A stretch of 64,000 bases of DNA from Deltaproteobacteria bacterium (GCA_016709225.1 JADJEE010000001.1:2604001-2668000), one strand, 5' to 3'; shown: positions 11,970 to 21,823, counted from the first letter of the stretch. Numbers and translations are program-made. The notes: generated from the letters alone by a model not told the origin.

Positions 11970-13078
11970 CGCTCGCGCAGCTTGCCCGCCACCACCGCCC
12001 ACACCGTGCCCGCGTCGGAGTTGACATCGTGGGCACGGCCGGCGAACCGGCCACAGAAGGAGCTCTTCAGGATCTCCGGCACTGCGCTGCGGGCTTGCCC
12101 CGAGAAGAGCGGATGCTGGAGGTACACGCACGCTTCCTCCGTCGCGCGCACCGACAGCGTGCCCGGCAGGTCAGGTGCCTTGCGCACCGCGTCCGCGACC
12201 GCGACGACGTCCTCGACCAGCTTGTGGGCGAGATCGGGGTGGCGCGCGACCAGCAGCTTCACCTCCTCCTCGGGCGGCGGGTAGTCCATCTGCAGCGGCG
12301 CGAAACGATCGAGCTGCGCAGCGTCGATGGCAAACGTGCCGCTGAACTCGCGACCCCGGTTGACCGCCGCGATGAACTGCACGTTGTCGGGGATCGCGAC
12401 GAAGCGGTTCTCGATGGGATGGAACACCCGTCGTGTGCTGTCGAGCGCCGGCATGAGCGCGTTGCGGGCGCTCTCCTGACAGCGATTGAGCTCGTCGAGG
12501 AACACCAAGAACCGCCGCGATGGCTCGACCTCGGCGCGCTCGACCGCCTCCAGCACCTCGGTCTTGACGAAGTCCGTGACGGGCGAGCCGCTGCTCGAAG
12601 CGCGCACCTGGATGGTCGCAAAGAAGTCCACGGCGTCGATCACCGCGCCGCAGTTGAAGAACACGAACTCGTAGCCGAGGCTGGCTGCGATCGCCCGTGC
12701 GAGCACGGTCTTGCCGCAGCCCTGCGGCCCATCGAGCAGGATGTTGAGGCCGCTCTGCAGCAGCACCTGCAGCTTCTTCGAGACCACCGGATCCAGCCAC
12801 ACACTCTCGATGCGAAACGGCGCCGGCCCGATCCACTCGACCTCGATGGTGCCGCGATCCTCCCGTTCGGGCTTGGAGATGGCGGTGATGCGCACCAGGC
12901 ACGAGACGCCCGCGACCACCCGCCGGTCCCGCGTCAACACCACCTTGGGCGCGCGGCGACCGTCGAAGTGCGTGCTCCGCAGGCCGAACTCCGAGTCCTC
13001 GACCGGGTTGGGCCAGAACGTGGCCTCGCCGGTCATCCCCACGCTGAGCTCTTCGATCTTCCACTTGCGTCCGGACAT
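11945..13078 (-). CDS. MoxR-like AAA+ ATPase with N-terminal beta-rich domain
   Basis: 377 residues. The ATG at 13078 (MSGRKWKIEELSVGMTGEA) is preceded by AAAGAGGCG as a good ribosome-binding site. Residues 1-90 form a beta-rich segment of no recognised family, perhaps an OB/TRAM-like fold. The ATPase core has Walker A GPQGCGKT (117-124), Walker B FLVFLDELNR, a sensor-1 region FIAAVNRG and an arginine-finger region AAQLDRFAPLQMD, typical of MoxR/RavA-type AAA+ chaperones. MoxR proteins usually work with a VWA partner to remodel or activate proteins; here the partner is encoded immediately upstream (26 bp) in the same direction. The substrate is unknown. Confidence 0.9.
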   Translation of the reverse strand: MSGRKWKIEELSVGMTGEATFWPNPVEDSEFGLRSTHFDGRRAPKVVLTRDRRVVAGVSCLVRITAISKPEREDRGTIEVEWIGPAPFRIESVWLDPVVSKKLQVLLQSGLNILLDGPQGCGKTVLARAIAASLGYEFVFFNCGAVIDAVDFFATIQVRASSSGSPVTDFVKTEVLEAVERAEVEPSRRFLVFLDELNRCQESARNALMPALDSTRRVFHPIENRFVAIPDNVQFIAAVNRGREFSGTFAIDAAQLDRFAPLQMDYPPPEEEVKLLVARHPDLAHKLVEDVVAVADAVRKAPDLPGTLSVRATEEACVYLQHPLFSGQARSAVPEILKSSFCGRFAGRAHDVNSDAGTVWAVVAGKLRERGYAPGDA

Positions 13079-13104
13079 CGTCGCCTCTTTCGTTCGGTCT
13101 TCGA

Positions 13105-16100
13105 TCACATCGCCAGGGCACGCCCGACCAGCTTGCCGATGAGGTCGCCGAAGCGACGCACCGAAGCATCGAGGTTGGCGTCGTCCAGCAGCACGTAGTT
13201 CGGGAAGCAGATCTCGGTCAGCGGCCGCACGGCCACCTGCGCGCAGCACATGTGGTGGCGCCGCGTGAGCTGCTGCACCACTTGGCGCAGGGCCGACACC
13301 GAGCACTCGGTCGGCAACCCGTCACTGATCATCACCAGCAGCTTGGACTTGCGATGCGACGCGGTCGCGACCGAGGCGACGTGGGTGAGCGCGGCGGCAT
13401 CGTTGTTGCCATCGCTGGCGCGCAGGGACGACACCGCGCAGCGCCGCGCGTCCCCGGCCTCGTAGATCACCTTGTCGGTGAAGCCGAAGAAGCGCGCGTC
13501 GACCCCATTCAGACCGCGCGCCGCTTCGGCGACCAGCACCGCGAAGCGCCGCGCGCGATCGAGGTTGGCGCCGCTCATCGAGCCGGAGCAGTCGACCAGC
13601 ACCCCCAGGAACAGGTCGCTGTCCGGTTGGATGGTGCGGGCGATCAGCATGCGCGGGTCGCCGCGCGTGACCAAGGGCAGCACCCGCGCGCGGTCGAGGG
13701 CATGGCCACGCACGCGGGCCGGACTGCGCACGTGCGCCAGGCCCAGGCGCACGAGGGTCTCGCGCAGGCGCAGCGCCGGTCGCTGCAGTGGCGCCGCGAT
13801 GGCGCGATGGGCCGCCTCGTCCGGCGGCACCTTCTCGAGCTTGTCGATGGGCTTGAAGCTGTCGCCGGCGCCGACGTTGATTGCGAGCCGGCGCGGCGCG
13901 CCGTCGCCGTGGGACGCGCGCGGCGGCTCGAGGATGCGCTCGACCTCGCGCTGCACGTCGGCGTCGGCAATGCCGTCGCCCGCGACATCCGCATCGCGCT
14001 CGTTCCACCGCAACGACTCGTGGCCACCGAAGCCGTGGGCGAGCAGGGCATCGCCGCCGAACAGCCGCGCCAACGCCCGCGTGACCCGCATCAACCCGTG
14101 CATGTCGAGCTGACGAAAGCCGGTGCCGAAGTACGTCAGCGCGGTGGCGACCAAGGGATCGCCCGAGCGATCGCCGAGCCCCATCCGCAGCGCCCGCACG
14201 AAGCGCGCGAACGAGTGGCCCACCCGATCGAGCTCGGCGAGCAGGCGACCGCTCTCGACCCGCACGCTGGCCTCGTCGAAGGCCACCGCAGGCCGCACCG
14301 CCGCGAAGACGTCGATGGCGGCGCCGTTCAGCATGCGCAGCAGGTCGAGCACGGCGATCTCGCGGGGCGCGTGACCGAAGGCGTGGGCGTCGAGCCGCTT
14401 GATCCGATCGCCGAACTCGGCGTCCATCGATCGTAGGTTGCGCTCGAGGTGTTCGTCCGCGACGAGGTTCAACAGCTGGTGCAGCCGTTCCTTCTTGGCG
14501 CGCCGCCACACCCGCATGCCCTCCGGCGCCCCGTGCCAGATGTGGTGGCCGAGCTCGTGCAAGATCAGCCCCTCGACGATGTCGCGACCGTGACGGACGC
14601 GCTCGAGGATCGGCAGCGGCGTCACGTGGATCGCGGTGGTGCCCATGTGGGTGAAGCCCCACTGCTCGCGCTTCGGCGTGATGTGGATCGCGAAGCGCTT
14701 GCCGGTGAGCTCGCGCCCGCGCATCACCCCCCACGCGAAGCTGCGCGCGAGCTCGTGTAGCTTCGCGGCGCGCTCCGGGTCGAGCAGCCGTCCCGCGGCG
14801 ATCCGGCGCCGCGCGGCGACGTCGCTGCCCTCGACCAGCAGCCGCGCCACGCCACGGGCGCGCACCTCGGCAGGTGCAATCTCCAGCAAGTCCAGCGTGC
14901 GCAGCTCGGGTGCCAGCGTCGGGCCGCCCAGCAGCGCCAGCTCGACGATCGCGTCGATCACCGCACCATCGGCCCGACGCAGCTGCACCCCCAGCGCGTC
15001 GCGGACCTCGGGGAGCGCGACCTCGGGGTCGGCGGCCCAGCGAATGAGCAGCGGCAAACCGATCGCATCGCCACCGGCGAGCAACGCGGCCGCGGCCTCG
15101 CGCCGCAGCGCGGGCGTCGTGGCCCCCGCGGAGCGTAGCGCCCGTCGCACGCCCGCCAGCCCGCCCGGACCGGGCTGCGCCAGCCACCAGCGCATGGCGG
15201 CGTCGGCGAGCAGCGGATCGACGCCCGCCGCAATCCTATCGAGCACATCCGCAGCCGAAGCGTCGTCGCACGCCGCGAGCAGCAGCCCGAAGTCGTTGCT
15301 GCGAGAACAGCCCGCCATCGCCGGGCGTGCGAGCAGCGCGACCGCGCCGTCGAGCGCACCGCGATCGCGTTCGACCAGCGCGATGGCGACGCGCCAACGT
15401 CGGTGCGAACCGAGCGACTCGTCGTCGCGCAGCTCCGCGAGTGCAGCGAGTGCGGCTGCGCTGCTCCACAGCGCAATGCCGTCGACCAAGGCGTCCGCGT
15501 GTCGCAGGCGCCCCCGCAACAGCGCCACCAGCCGCAGCTCCCCGGCCTCGCCCAGCTCGAGCAGACGGAGCACCGCAGCGTGTACGAGAGCCTCGCGATC
15601 GTGGGTGCAAGCGCGCGCGAGGTGGCCGAGATCGTCGCTCGCCCGCAGCTCGGCGTGCAGGTCGGCGGGCAGCGCCGGCCTCGTGCGTCGCGCGGGCGCG
15701 TCGCGTGAGGGCACACCGCGCACGGGTAGCCACGCCGCCAGGGCCTGGTGGACCTCGCGGGTGCAGCCCGGAAGCAGCGCCACCACCCGAGGCCCACGAG
15801 CCTCGACCGCGCCGCCGCTCGTGCCGGCGCGGAGCAGCGTGACCAGCACGCGCGCCGCGTGGACCCCGAGCTCGGTGTCCAGGAGACCCACGCACAGCTC
15901 GACGACGGCGGGCTCGAATCCCTCGGCGAGCTCCCGTGCTCGACGGTGGTACCACCAGCCCAGCAGCACACTCGCGGTCGCCTGCCACAGCAGACTCCGG
16001 GCGAGCGATGACGGCAAGGCCACCGCGCGCGCGAGCACACCGCTCCAGCCGCCCTCCTCCGCCGTCAACCACGTCGCAAAGCCGGCCGCGTTGCGCTCGA

Positions 16101-18108
16101 ACGCCACCAGCATCGCGTCGACCAGCGGCGGCACCAGCTCGACGTCGCGCCACAGCGTGACCGCAGCCAAGCGCAGTGCGTCGACGAACGGCTCCTGCTC
16201 GCTGCCGAAGCGCGCCAGCTCGCGAGCCACGGCGTCGATGCCGTCGACGCAGCCCACCAGCGCCACGCACACCGCCAACGCATCCTGCGACGGCGCGGTG
16301 CGTCGCGCGAGTGCGTCGGTGAGCCCGAAGCACGGCGCGGCGAGTGCGGGATGCAGCGCAGCTTCGAGCTCGTCGTCGTCGCAGCTCGCGATGCGATCGG
16401 CCTGCGCGGGGGTCAGGCGGTGGATGCCAACCGACCGCGGGACCGCACTCGGGGCCGCGCCGCCGTTGGCGGCCGACCACGCGGCGATGCGGGGATCGGC
16501 GCGTCGGCGGCCCGCCGCGATGAACTTGTCCGAGATCGCATCCCCATCGAGGCCGAGCGCGTCGGCGCGACGTCGAAGCTCGACCAAGCCATCGTCGTCG
16601 AGCACGGCGATCGTGGCCGCGGTCGCATGCCCGAGCACCATCGCCACGAGTGCTCGCGCAGCCACGTGATCGTGGGGCAACGTCAGCGCGCGGGGCAACA
16701 CCTCGGCGAGCCATGCGGGCACGCGGTGCAGCGCCAGCCGTGACCACAGCCGCTCCCACGCGCCGATGTCGCTCGCCCACGGCTCGCAATCGCCGAGCGA
16801 CAGACACGAAAGCGCGAGTGAGACCGCGTCGCCGGGCCCGGGCGACATCTCGATGCCAACGTCCGCGAGGTCGTCGCGAAGGCGCAGCGCCGCGATCGCG
16901 CGCAACGGGCCCGCGGTGGCGGGCGCGGCCTCGCAGGCCGCGCCCAACCACTGCACGCGCACGGCGCTCGGCGGCAGACGGCACACCTCGTCCCAACCCT
17001 CGAGCTGCTGCCCGGCGAGTGCCGCCGCGGCGGGCCCCAGCGCTGCGTACAACCAAGACAGCGCCGCGGCGCCCTGCGTGGAGGCGACGCTGGCCGCCGT
17101 GCGCAGGTCGATGCCGCCGGCCGCCGGATCGTCGACGACCTCGCTCGCCAGCACCGCCGACGCGAGCGACGACGAAGCGCGACGGGCGAACATCGGTGCG
17201 ACCAGCGTGCGGGCAGCGGCGCGTCGTGCCGACGTCGGCAGCACCGGCGCCAACAACACCCGGAGGTCGGCGTGACACGCGAGCTGCAATGCGCGTGGGT
17301 GCTGCGTGCCCGCGTGGGCGAGCACGAGCACCGAGACCGCGGCACGCTGCCGCAACGTGCCGCTGGCTTCGTCCACCGCCGACGCGAGGGCGCCCCACAC
17401 CGGCGCCGTCTCGGTCCCCGCCTCGGCGGCGATGATCACCAGCCGCAGCAGCTCATCGCAGGCATCGCGACCCGGCACATCTCGCCACGGCTTGAACTCT
17501 TGGACGCGCTGCAGACAGGCGCCGCAGTCCTGCTCGCGACGCTGCTCGCCGTGCAGCAGGTGGTCGCGCAGCGCCGATACCGTGCACGTGGTCAGCGCAT
17601 CAATCGCCTCCGCCGGCGTGATCACACCGCGACGCCAGAGATCGAGCATGAGCGGCAACGGCTGCTCGGGCCACGGCGCGCCCTGGCATGCGCTCGACAG
17701 CTCGGGATCGGCGCGGACCCACGCCAGCAACACACGCGCGCCATCGGGCACACACGCGACGGCGGCCGCACGTACGTCGGGACGCGGGTGCAGCAAGGCG
17801 TGCACGAAGCGCATCGGCGTGGTGGCGGTGCCCTCGGCGAGCGCTTGCACGGCCGCGAACCGGACCGATGCGTGCTCGTCGTCGAGCGCGGCGACCAGCA
17901 GCATCAGCGCAGGCACACGTGCGTGGCCGCCCAGCAGCGCGCAGCCGATCGCGCGCGCCTCGGGCTGCGCCGAGCGCAGCAACCTCGGCGCGAGCGGCAA
18001 CAGCACCTTGCGATCGAGCGGGCCGCGACTGGCTGCGTCCAGCGCGGCGGCGAGCTCCGACGACCAGGCGCCGCCATCGAGGTGCTGCCAGATGTCGATC
18101 TCTCGCAC
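13105..18108 (-). CDS. Giant HEAT-like / HEXXH metallopeptidase / VWA protein
   Basis: 1667 residues from a GTG at 18108 (MREIDIWQHLDGGAWSSELA). About residues 1-1120 are Leu/Ala-rich alpha-helical repeats of HEAT type (for example ARVPALMLLVAALDDEHASV). HELGH at 1184-1188, followed by ADEHLERN at about 1217-1224, is a zinc-metallopeptidase signature with a plausible acidic third ligand. A C-terminal VWA domain (about 1500-1667) keeps the MIDAS residues DCSGS (from 1506) and ISDGLP. It has no signal peptide, so it is probably cytosolic. The closest known theme is the metallopeptidase-plus-VWA proteins encoded beside MoxR ATPases (DUF2201 type), but those lack the >1000-residue helical N-terminus. 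The frame stays open upstream to about 18576 through a terminator hairpin, so the start is uncertain. Confidence 0.85.
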   Translation of the reverse strand: MREIDIWQHLDGGAWSSELAAALDAASRGPLDRKVLLPLAPRLLRSAQPEARAIGCALLGGHARVPALMLLVAALDDEHASVRFAAVQALAEGTATTPMRFVHALLHPRPDVRAAAVACVPDGARVLLAWVRADPELSSACQGAPWPEQPLPLMLDLWRRGVITPAEAIDALTTCTVSALRDHLLHGEQRREQDCGACLQRVQEFKPWRDVPGRDACDELLRLVIIAAEAGTETAPVWGALASAVDEASGTLRQRAAVSVLVLAHAGTQHPRALQLACHADLRVLLAPVLPTSARRAAARTLVAPMFARRASSSLASAVLASEVVDDPAAGGIDLRTAASVASTQGAAALSWLYAALGPAAAALAGQQLEGWDEVCRLPPSAVRVQWLGAACEAAPATAGPLRAIAALRLRDDLADVGIEMSPGPGDAVSLALSCLSLGDCEPWASDIGAWERLWSRLALHRVPAWLAEVLPRALTLPHDHVAARALVAMVLGHATAATIAVLDDDGLVELRRRADALGLDGDAISDKFIAAGRRRADPRIAAWSAANGGAAPSAVPRSVGIHRLTPAQADRIASCDDDELEAALHPALAAPCFGLTDALARRTAPSQDALAVCVALVGCVDGIDAVARELARFGSEQEPFVDALRLAAVTLWRDVELVPPLVDAMLVAFERNAAGFATWLTAEEGGWSGVLARAVALPSSLARSLLWQATASVLLGWWYHRRARELAEGFEPAVVELCVGLLDTELGVHAARVLVTLLRAGTSGGAVEARGPRVVALLPGCTREVHQALAAWLPVRGVPSRDAPARRTRPALPADLHAELRASDDLGHLARACTHDREALVHAAVLRLLELGEAGELRLVALLRGRLRHADALVDGIALWSSAAALAALAELRDDESLGSHRRWRVAIALVERDRGALDGAVALLARPAMAGCSRSNDFGLLLAACDDASAADVLDRIAAGVDPLLADAAMRWWLAQPGPGGLAGVRRALRSAGATTPALRREAAAALLAGGDAIGLPLLIRWAADPEVALPEVRDALGVQLRRADGAVIDAIVELALLGGPTLAPELRTLDLLEIAPAEVRARGVARLLVEGSDVAARRRIAAGRLLDPERAAKLHELARSFAWGVMRGRELTGKRFAIHITPKREQWGFTHMGTTAIHVTPLPILERVRHGRDIVEGLILHELGHHIWHGAPEGMRVWRRAKKERLHQLLNLVADEHLERNLRSMDAEFGDRIKRLDAHAFGHAPREIAVLDLLRMLNGAAIDVFAAVRPAVAFDEASVRVESGRLLAELDRVGHSFARFVRALRMGLGDRSGDPLVATALTYFGTGFRQLDMHGLMRVTRALARLFGGDALLAHGFGGHESLRWNERDADVAGDGIADADVQREVERILEPPRASHGDGAPRRLAINVGAGDSFKPIDKLEKVPPDEAAHRAIAAPLQRPALRLRETLVRLGLAHVRSPARVRGHALDRARVLPLVTRGDPRMLIARTIQPDSDLFLGVLVDCSGSMSGANLDRARRFAVLVAEAARGLNGVDARFFGFTDKVIYEAGDARRCAVSSLRASDGNNDAAALTHVASVATASHRKSKLLVMISDGLPTECSVSALRQVVQQLTRRHHMCCAQVAVRPLTEICFPNYVLLDDANLDASVRRFGDLIGKLVGRALAM

Positions 18109-18138
18109 GCGCTCGCCGTCGACGACGGAGAGTGTCGC

Positions 18139-18171
18139 AAAAAAAAGAACCCTCCGGGTGGAGGGTTCTTT
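18139..18171 (-). terminator. Intrinsic terminator on the minus strand, just before the giant gene
   Basis: On the minus strand, AGAACCCTCC and GGAGGGTTCT form a perfect 10-bp stem (loop 4) followed by eight T. It lies about 30 bp upstream of the proposed GTG at 18108, with no recognised gene ending before it. It either ends an unannotated minus-strand RNA or attenuates the MoxR/VWA operon. Confidence 0.8.
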
Positions 18172-19095
18172 GGGGGAACGACGACCTCGGGCGATGCGCC
18201 CCTCGTCGTTCCCCGACCGCGCGCGACGGTGCGTGCCCACGCGGGTCGACGCTCGCGCCAGCAGCGGGGCTCCGGGCAGACCACCATCGGTGGTCCATGC
18301 GCCCGTCACCCCATCGCGCGAGATCGTCGACGGCGTGGATGCGGCAAGCGAGTTCGGGTGGAGCTCGGGCGACGTCCGTTCGCGTTCCGCCGTCTGGCGG
18401 ACCGAACTGTCGCACTGGTCCCCGTTGGTCGACTGCGTGGGGGGCTTCGGAGGTTCGTAGTTGCCGACGTCGCGAGACGGCGGTCCACCAAGAACCCTCG
18501 AACCCAAAGGCACATCATGGGTGATCTCGATGTGCCAGGGTCCGCGCACGACCGCTCTCACCGGAGAGATCGCCACACTTGGCGCGGCCCCGCCCCACGG
18601 AGCGCCTCGTCACGAGGCCACCCCATGGGGCACGTCTGACCCGAACCCCCAGCGTCGCGCGCGTCAGCCTTCGAGCGACGCAGGAGCCCCACGACGTCGA
18701 ACGTTCACGCCCGCGACCACCATCGTCGGACCACCGGACTCGAAGGTCTGGCATCCGCACCGATGGGCGGTGTCGCTGGTTTTGGACGCGTGAATCGTCA
18801 CGTTGCGGGGTCCTCCTCCCGGGCGCGCCCGGGGCCTCGAAGGGCTTCATTCGCCGGTCAGCACGTGCGCCGGCAGCCGAATCGTATACGGGATCGATGC
18901 GCCGCACGTCAAGCGGTGACCTCGCGGTCGGCCGCAGGAAGCGTGGCTGGCAAGCCCGCGCGTGGGCGGTCTACCGTCGGCGTTCGGCGTGGAACGCCGG
19001 GCGGGCCCGAACGATTCATCGACGGCGACGCCCTCGAACGCGATTGCCCGCACGACACGGTTGGCGCGATCCTGAGGGTGCGTGCCCGCGCACGC
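18172..19095. other. 0.9 kb without convincing gene, rich in dyad symmetry
   Basis: No frame here reads as a recognisable protein on either strand. Several perfect symmetries occur: a 12-bp stem at 18173-18214 (GGGGAACGACGA / TCGTCGTTCCCC) with a nested GGGC/GCCC, GACCACC-atc-GGTGGTC at 18279-18295, GCCTCGT-c-ACGAGGC at 18604-18618 next to CCCCATGGGG at 18621-18630, a 16-bp palindrome at 18818-18833, and CGGCGTTC/GAACGCCG at 18978-18999. The region could be a structured RNA ending at the 18139-18171 terminator, a long leader of the giant gene, or a cluster of binding sites. Confidence 0.55.
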
Positions 19096-20796
19096 GTGAA
19101 GCCGATGCCACCACAGACCCAGCTCGATCGCGTGCTCTCCTTCGCCGCCACGCGCCCCGACGACATCTGGCTCACGCAGCCGATGGGCGATGGAACGCTG
19201 CGCGAGCTGAGCTTCGCCGCGGCCGTCGACGAGGCTCGGCGCATGGCCGCACACCTGCGGGCCCAGGGCGATCGTCTGCCCCCGGGCAGTCACATCGCCA
19301 TCTTTGCGAAGAACAACGCCTGGTGGTTCCTCGCCGATCTCGCGATCTGGCTGGCGGGCCACGTGTCGGTGCCGCTCTACCCGGTGCTGACCGCCGACAC
19401 CATCTCGCAGATCCTGAGCCACGGCGACGTGCGGATGGTGTTCGTCGGCAAGCTCGACGGATTCGATGCGATGGCTGCTGGAGTCGCCGCCGAGCTGCCC
19501 CGCATCGTGTTGCCGCTCGCACCCCAGCACGACAGCCTCGCGTCGTCGCCGAAGTGGGCCGAGCTGATCGCGAAGACCGAGCCCTACACCGGCAGCGGCA
19601 ACCGCAGCCCCGAGGAACTCGCGACGATCATCTACACCTCGGGTACCACCGGTGTGCCCAAGGGCGTCATGCACAGCTTCGCGTCGCTCGGCAGCGCGCA
19701 GGGCTACATCGACGAGCTCGGCATGCGCGCCGACGATCGCATGCTGTCGTATCTGCCGCTCGCCCACTCGCTCGAGCGCACCCTGGTCGAGGCCACCTCG
19801 ATGCTGCTCGGCTTCCACGTCTACTTCGCCGAGAGCCTCGAGCGCTTCGTGGACGACCTGCGGCGCGCACAGCCGACCTTGTTCGTGAGCGTGCCGCGGC
19901 TGTGGCACAAGTTCCAGTCGGGGGTGTACGCGAAGCTGCCGCCCTCGCGGCTGGCGCTGCTGCTGCGCCTGCCGATCGTGCGCGGGCTGATCCGACGCAA
20001 GATCCTCGGCGGGCTCGGGCTCGGCGCGGTCCGCTTCGCCGGCTCCGGCTCGGCGCCGATCCCCGGCGAGCTGATTGCCTGGTACAGGCAGCTCGGGCTC
20101 GAGCTGCTCGAGGGCTACGGCATGACCGAGAACTCCTCGTTCTCGCACATGAGCCGCCCTGGCGACGTGCGCATCGGCTATGTCGGTCAGCCGCAGCCCG
20201 GCGTCACGCAGAAGCTGAGCGCCGACGGCGAGGTGCTCGTGCGCAGTCCCGGCAACATGATGGGCTACTACAAGGACCCGGTGCTCACCGCGGAGGTACT
20301 CGACGCCGACGGTTTCGTGCACACCGGCGATCTCGGCGTGATCGACGAGCGCGGTCGCCTGCGCATCACCGGCCGGGTCAAGGAGCTGTTCAAGACCAGC
20401 AAGGGCAAGTACGTGGCACCAGCGCCGATCGAGAACGAGCTGCTACTGCACGAGGCCGTCGACCAGGTCTGCGTGACCGGGGCCAACCGCGCGCAGCCGT
20501 TCGCGTTGGTGGTGCTGGCGGATCACGTGCGCAGCCGTCTCGACGACGCCGAGCAGCGCGAGGCGCTACAGCAGTCGCTCGGCGCCCACGTGAAGCACGT
20601 CAACACGACACTCGATCAGCACGAGCGACTCGACAAGCTCGTGGTGCTGCGCGATGCGTGGACAATCGAGAACGGGATGCTGACGCCGTCGCTGAAGGTG
20701 AAGCGGGCCGCCATCGAGGCCCGCTATCACGATGGTGTCGAGCGCTGGTTCGCCCAACGCGACCTCGTCGTCGTCGACGGCGGCGCGACGACATAG
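19096..20796 (+). CDS. AMP-forming long-chain acyl-CoA synthetase
   Basis: 566 residues from the GTG at 19096; an ATG three codons in (19105, MPPQTQLDRVLSF) is equally possible and no clear ribosome-binding site decides. The ANL-family motifs are clear: P-loop YTSGTTGVPKG, GYGMTE, and TGDLGVID ... RITGRVKELFKTSKGKYVAP with the catalytic Lys in the C-terminal hinge region. The LYPVLTADTISQILSHGDVR and SFSHMSRPGD segments fit the FadD15/long-chain fatty acyl-CoA synthetase branch. The reaction activates a fatty acid to acyl-AMP and then acyl-CoA at the cost of ATP, in the cytosol or at the inner membrane. It stands alone; fatty-acid chain length cannot be read. Confidence 0.9.
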   Translation: MKPMPPQTQLDRVLSFAATRPDDIWLTQPMGDGTLRELSFAAAVDEARRMAAHLRAQGDRLPPGSHIAIFAKNNAWWFLADLAIWLAGHVSVPLYPVLTADTISQILSHGDVRMVFVGKLDGFDAMAAGVAAELPRIVLPLAPQHDSLASSPKWAELIAKTEPYTGSGNRSPEELATIIYTSGTTGVPKGVMHSFASLGSAQGYIDELGMRADDRMLSYLPLAHSLERTLVEATSMLLGFHVYFAESLERFVDDLRRAQPTLFVSVPRLWHKFQSGVYAKLPPSRLALLLRLPIVRGLIRRKILGGLGLGAVRFAGSGSAPIPGELIAWYRQLGLELLEGYGMTENSSFSHMSRPGDVRIGYVGQPQPGVTQKLSADGEVLVRSPGNMMGYYKDPVLTAEVLDADGFVHTGDLGVIDERGRLRITGRVKELFKTSKGKYVAPAPIENELLLHEAVDQVCVTGANRAQPFALVVLADHVRSRLDDAEQREALQQSLGAHVKHVNTTLDQHERLDKLVVLRDAWTIENGMLTPSLKVKRAAIEARYHDGVERWFAQRDLVVVDGGATT

Positions 20797-20935
20797 CACG
20801 CTCGGGCGCCGCGCTCGTAGGTGGGTACGGCACGGTGCGCGCCCCCGGCCGTCCCGTGGGCGGACGCCGTCTCCCGCAAGGCGGCGCCGGCGGGCTCAAG
20901 TGGGCCGGGGTGGCCGTCGATGGCCCTGGGCGACG

Positions 20936-21823
20936 ATGGACGCGTTCGCCACACCAGGAGCCCTTGCCCCCCACGCCGAGACGTCCGCAACGCACGTGCT
21001 GCGTCCGCGCCCGCGCCTGTTCGGGCAGTGGCTCGTGCACCGCGGCGTCATCACGCCCGCTGACCTGCGGGAGGCGCTGGCACTGCTGCGCGCGGTCAAC
21101 TCCACCATCGGTGAGCTGGCGGTCGCCCATGGATTGGTGACACCCGCCCAGGCCGACGAGATCAACGCGTTGCAACGCCACGTCGACGGTCGCTGGGGCG
21201 ACATCGCGATCGCGCTCGGCATCGGCAAGGCCACCGCGGCGCGCATCGAGCAGCTCGCGTGGGAGCAGCAGCTCGAGAACCTACGGCTGTCGGATGCCCT
21301 GGTCGAGATCGGGGTGTTGAGCGCCACCGAGGTCGACGAGTGGGTCGAGGCCTTCGAGCGCGACGATGCAACGCCCGACGAGATCGGCGGCGAGACCCGC
21401 GTCCTGCTCGACCAGCTCTCCGACGGCCTGTCTCGCATGCTTCGGCGGGTGCTCGCCACGCCGGTGCGGCTGTCGCCGCCGGTGGTGTGGGACGGGCATG
21501 CCTACGATCATCAGGCCCGCTGCGTCATCGAGGGTGATCTCGGCTGCATGATCGGGCTCTCGGTCGATCGTCGGGTGGCACGTGCGATGGCGGAGGCGCT
21601 GCTCGATGGCGCGGCCGCCGGCCCCGGCGCCCTCAAGCTCGACGCGGCCGTCGGCGCCTTCTTGGTGCTGTTCGGCGGCCACGCGGCGCGGCGACTGGAG
21701 GCCCGCGGCGAGCACCGCCCCCACCGCGCGCTCCCGCCGGAGTCGGGGCAGCTTCCGGTGGCGGGCTGCGCCGTCGAGATCGCGACCGCACAGGGGGCGG
21801 CATTGCTGGTGTTGTCGCCCTGA
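20936..21823 (+). CDS. GspE-N-like repeat plus CheX-like domain protein
   Basis: 295 residues from ATG at 20936 (MDAFATPGALAPHAETSATH). The N-terminal half has repeated segments resembling the N-terminal domain of type II secretion/pilus ATPases: LFGQWLVHRGVITPADLREA, IGELAVAHGLVTPAQADEI and LSDALVEIGVLSATEVDEWV. The C-terminal half (about 155-295) has RCVIEGDLGCMIGLSVDRRV ... AAVGAFLVLFGGHAARRLEA, which resembles CheX-like phosphatase/chemotaxis domains. This combination suggests a role in motility or secretion signalling, but neither assignment is certain and no chemotaxis or pilus genes are nearby. Confidence 0.65.
   Translation: MDAFATPGALAPHAETSATHVLRPRPRLFGQWLVHRGVITPADLREALALLRAVNSTIGELAVAHGLVTPAQADEINALQRHVDGRWGDIAIALGIGKATAARIEQLAWEQQLENLRLSDALVEIGVLSATEVDEWVEAFERDDATPDEIGGETRVLLDQLSDGLSRMLRRVLATPVRLSPPVVWDGHAYDHQARCVIEGDLGCMIGLSVDRRVARAMAEALLDGAAAGPGALKLDAAVGAFLVLFGGHAARRLEARGEHRPHRALPPESGQLPVAGCAVEIATAQGAALLVLSP

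Noticed and set aside
18515..18907. 130-codon open frame on the minus strand before the giant gene
   Set aside because: Arg-rich composition, no motif or good ribosome-binding site, and it crosses several perfect palindromes.
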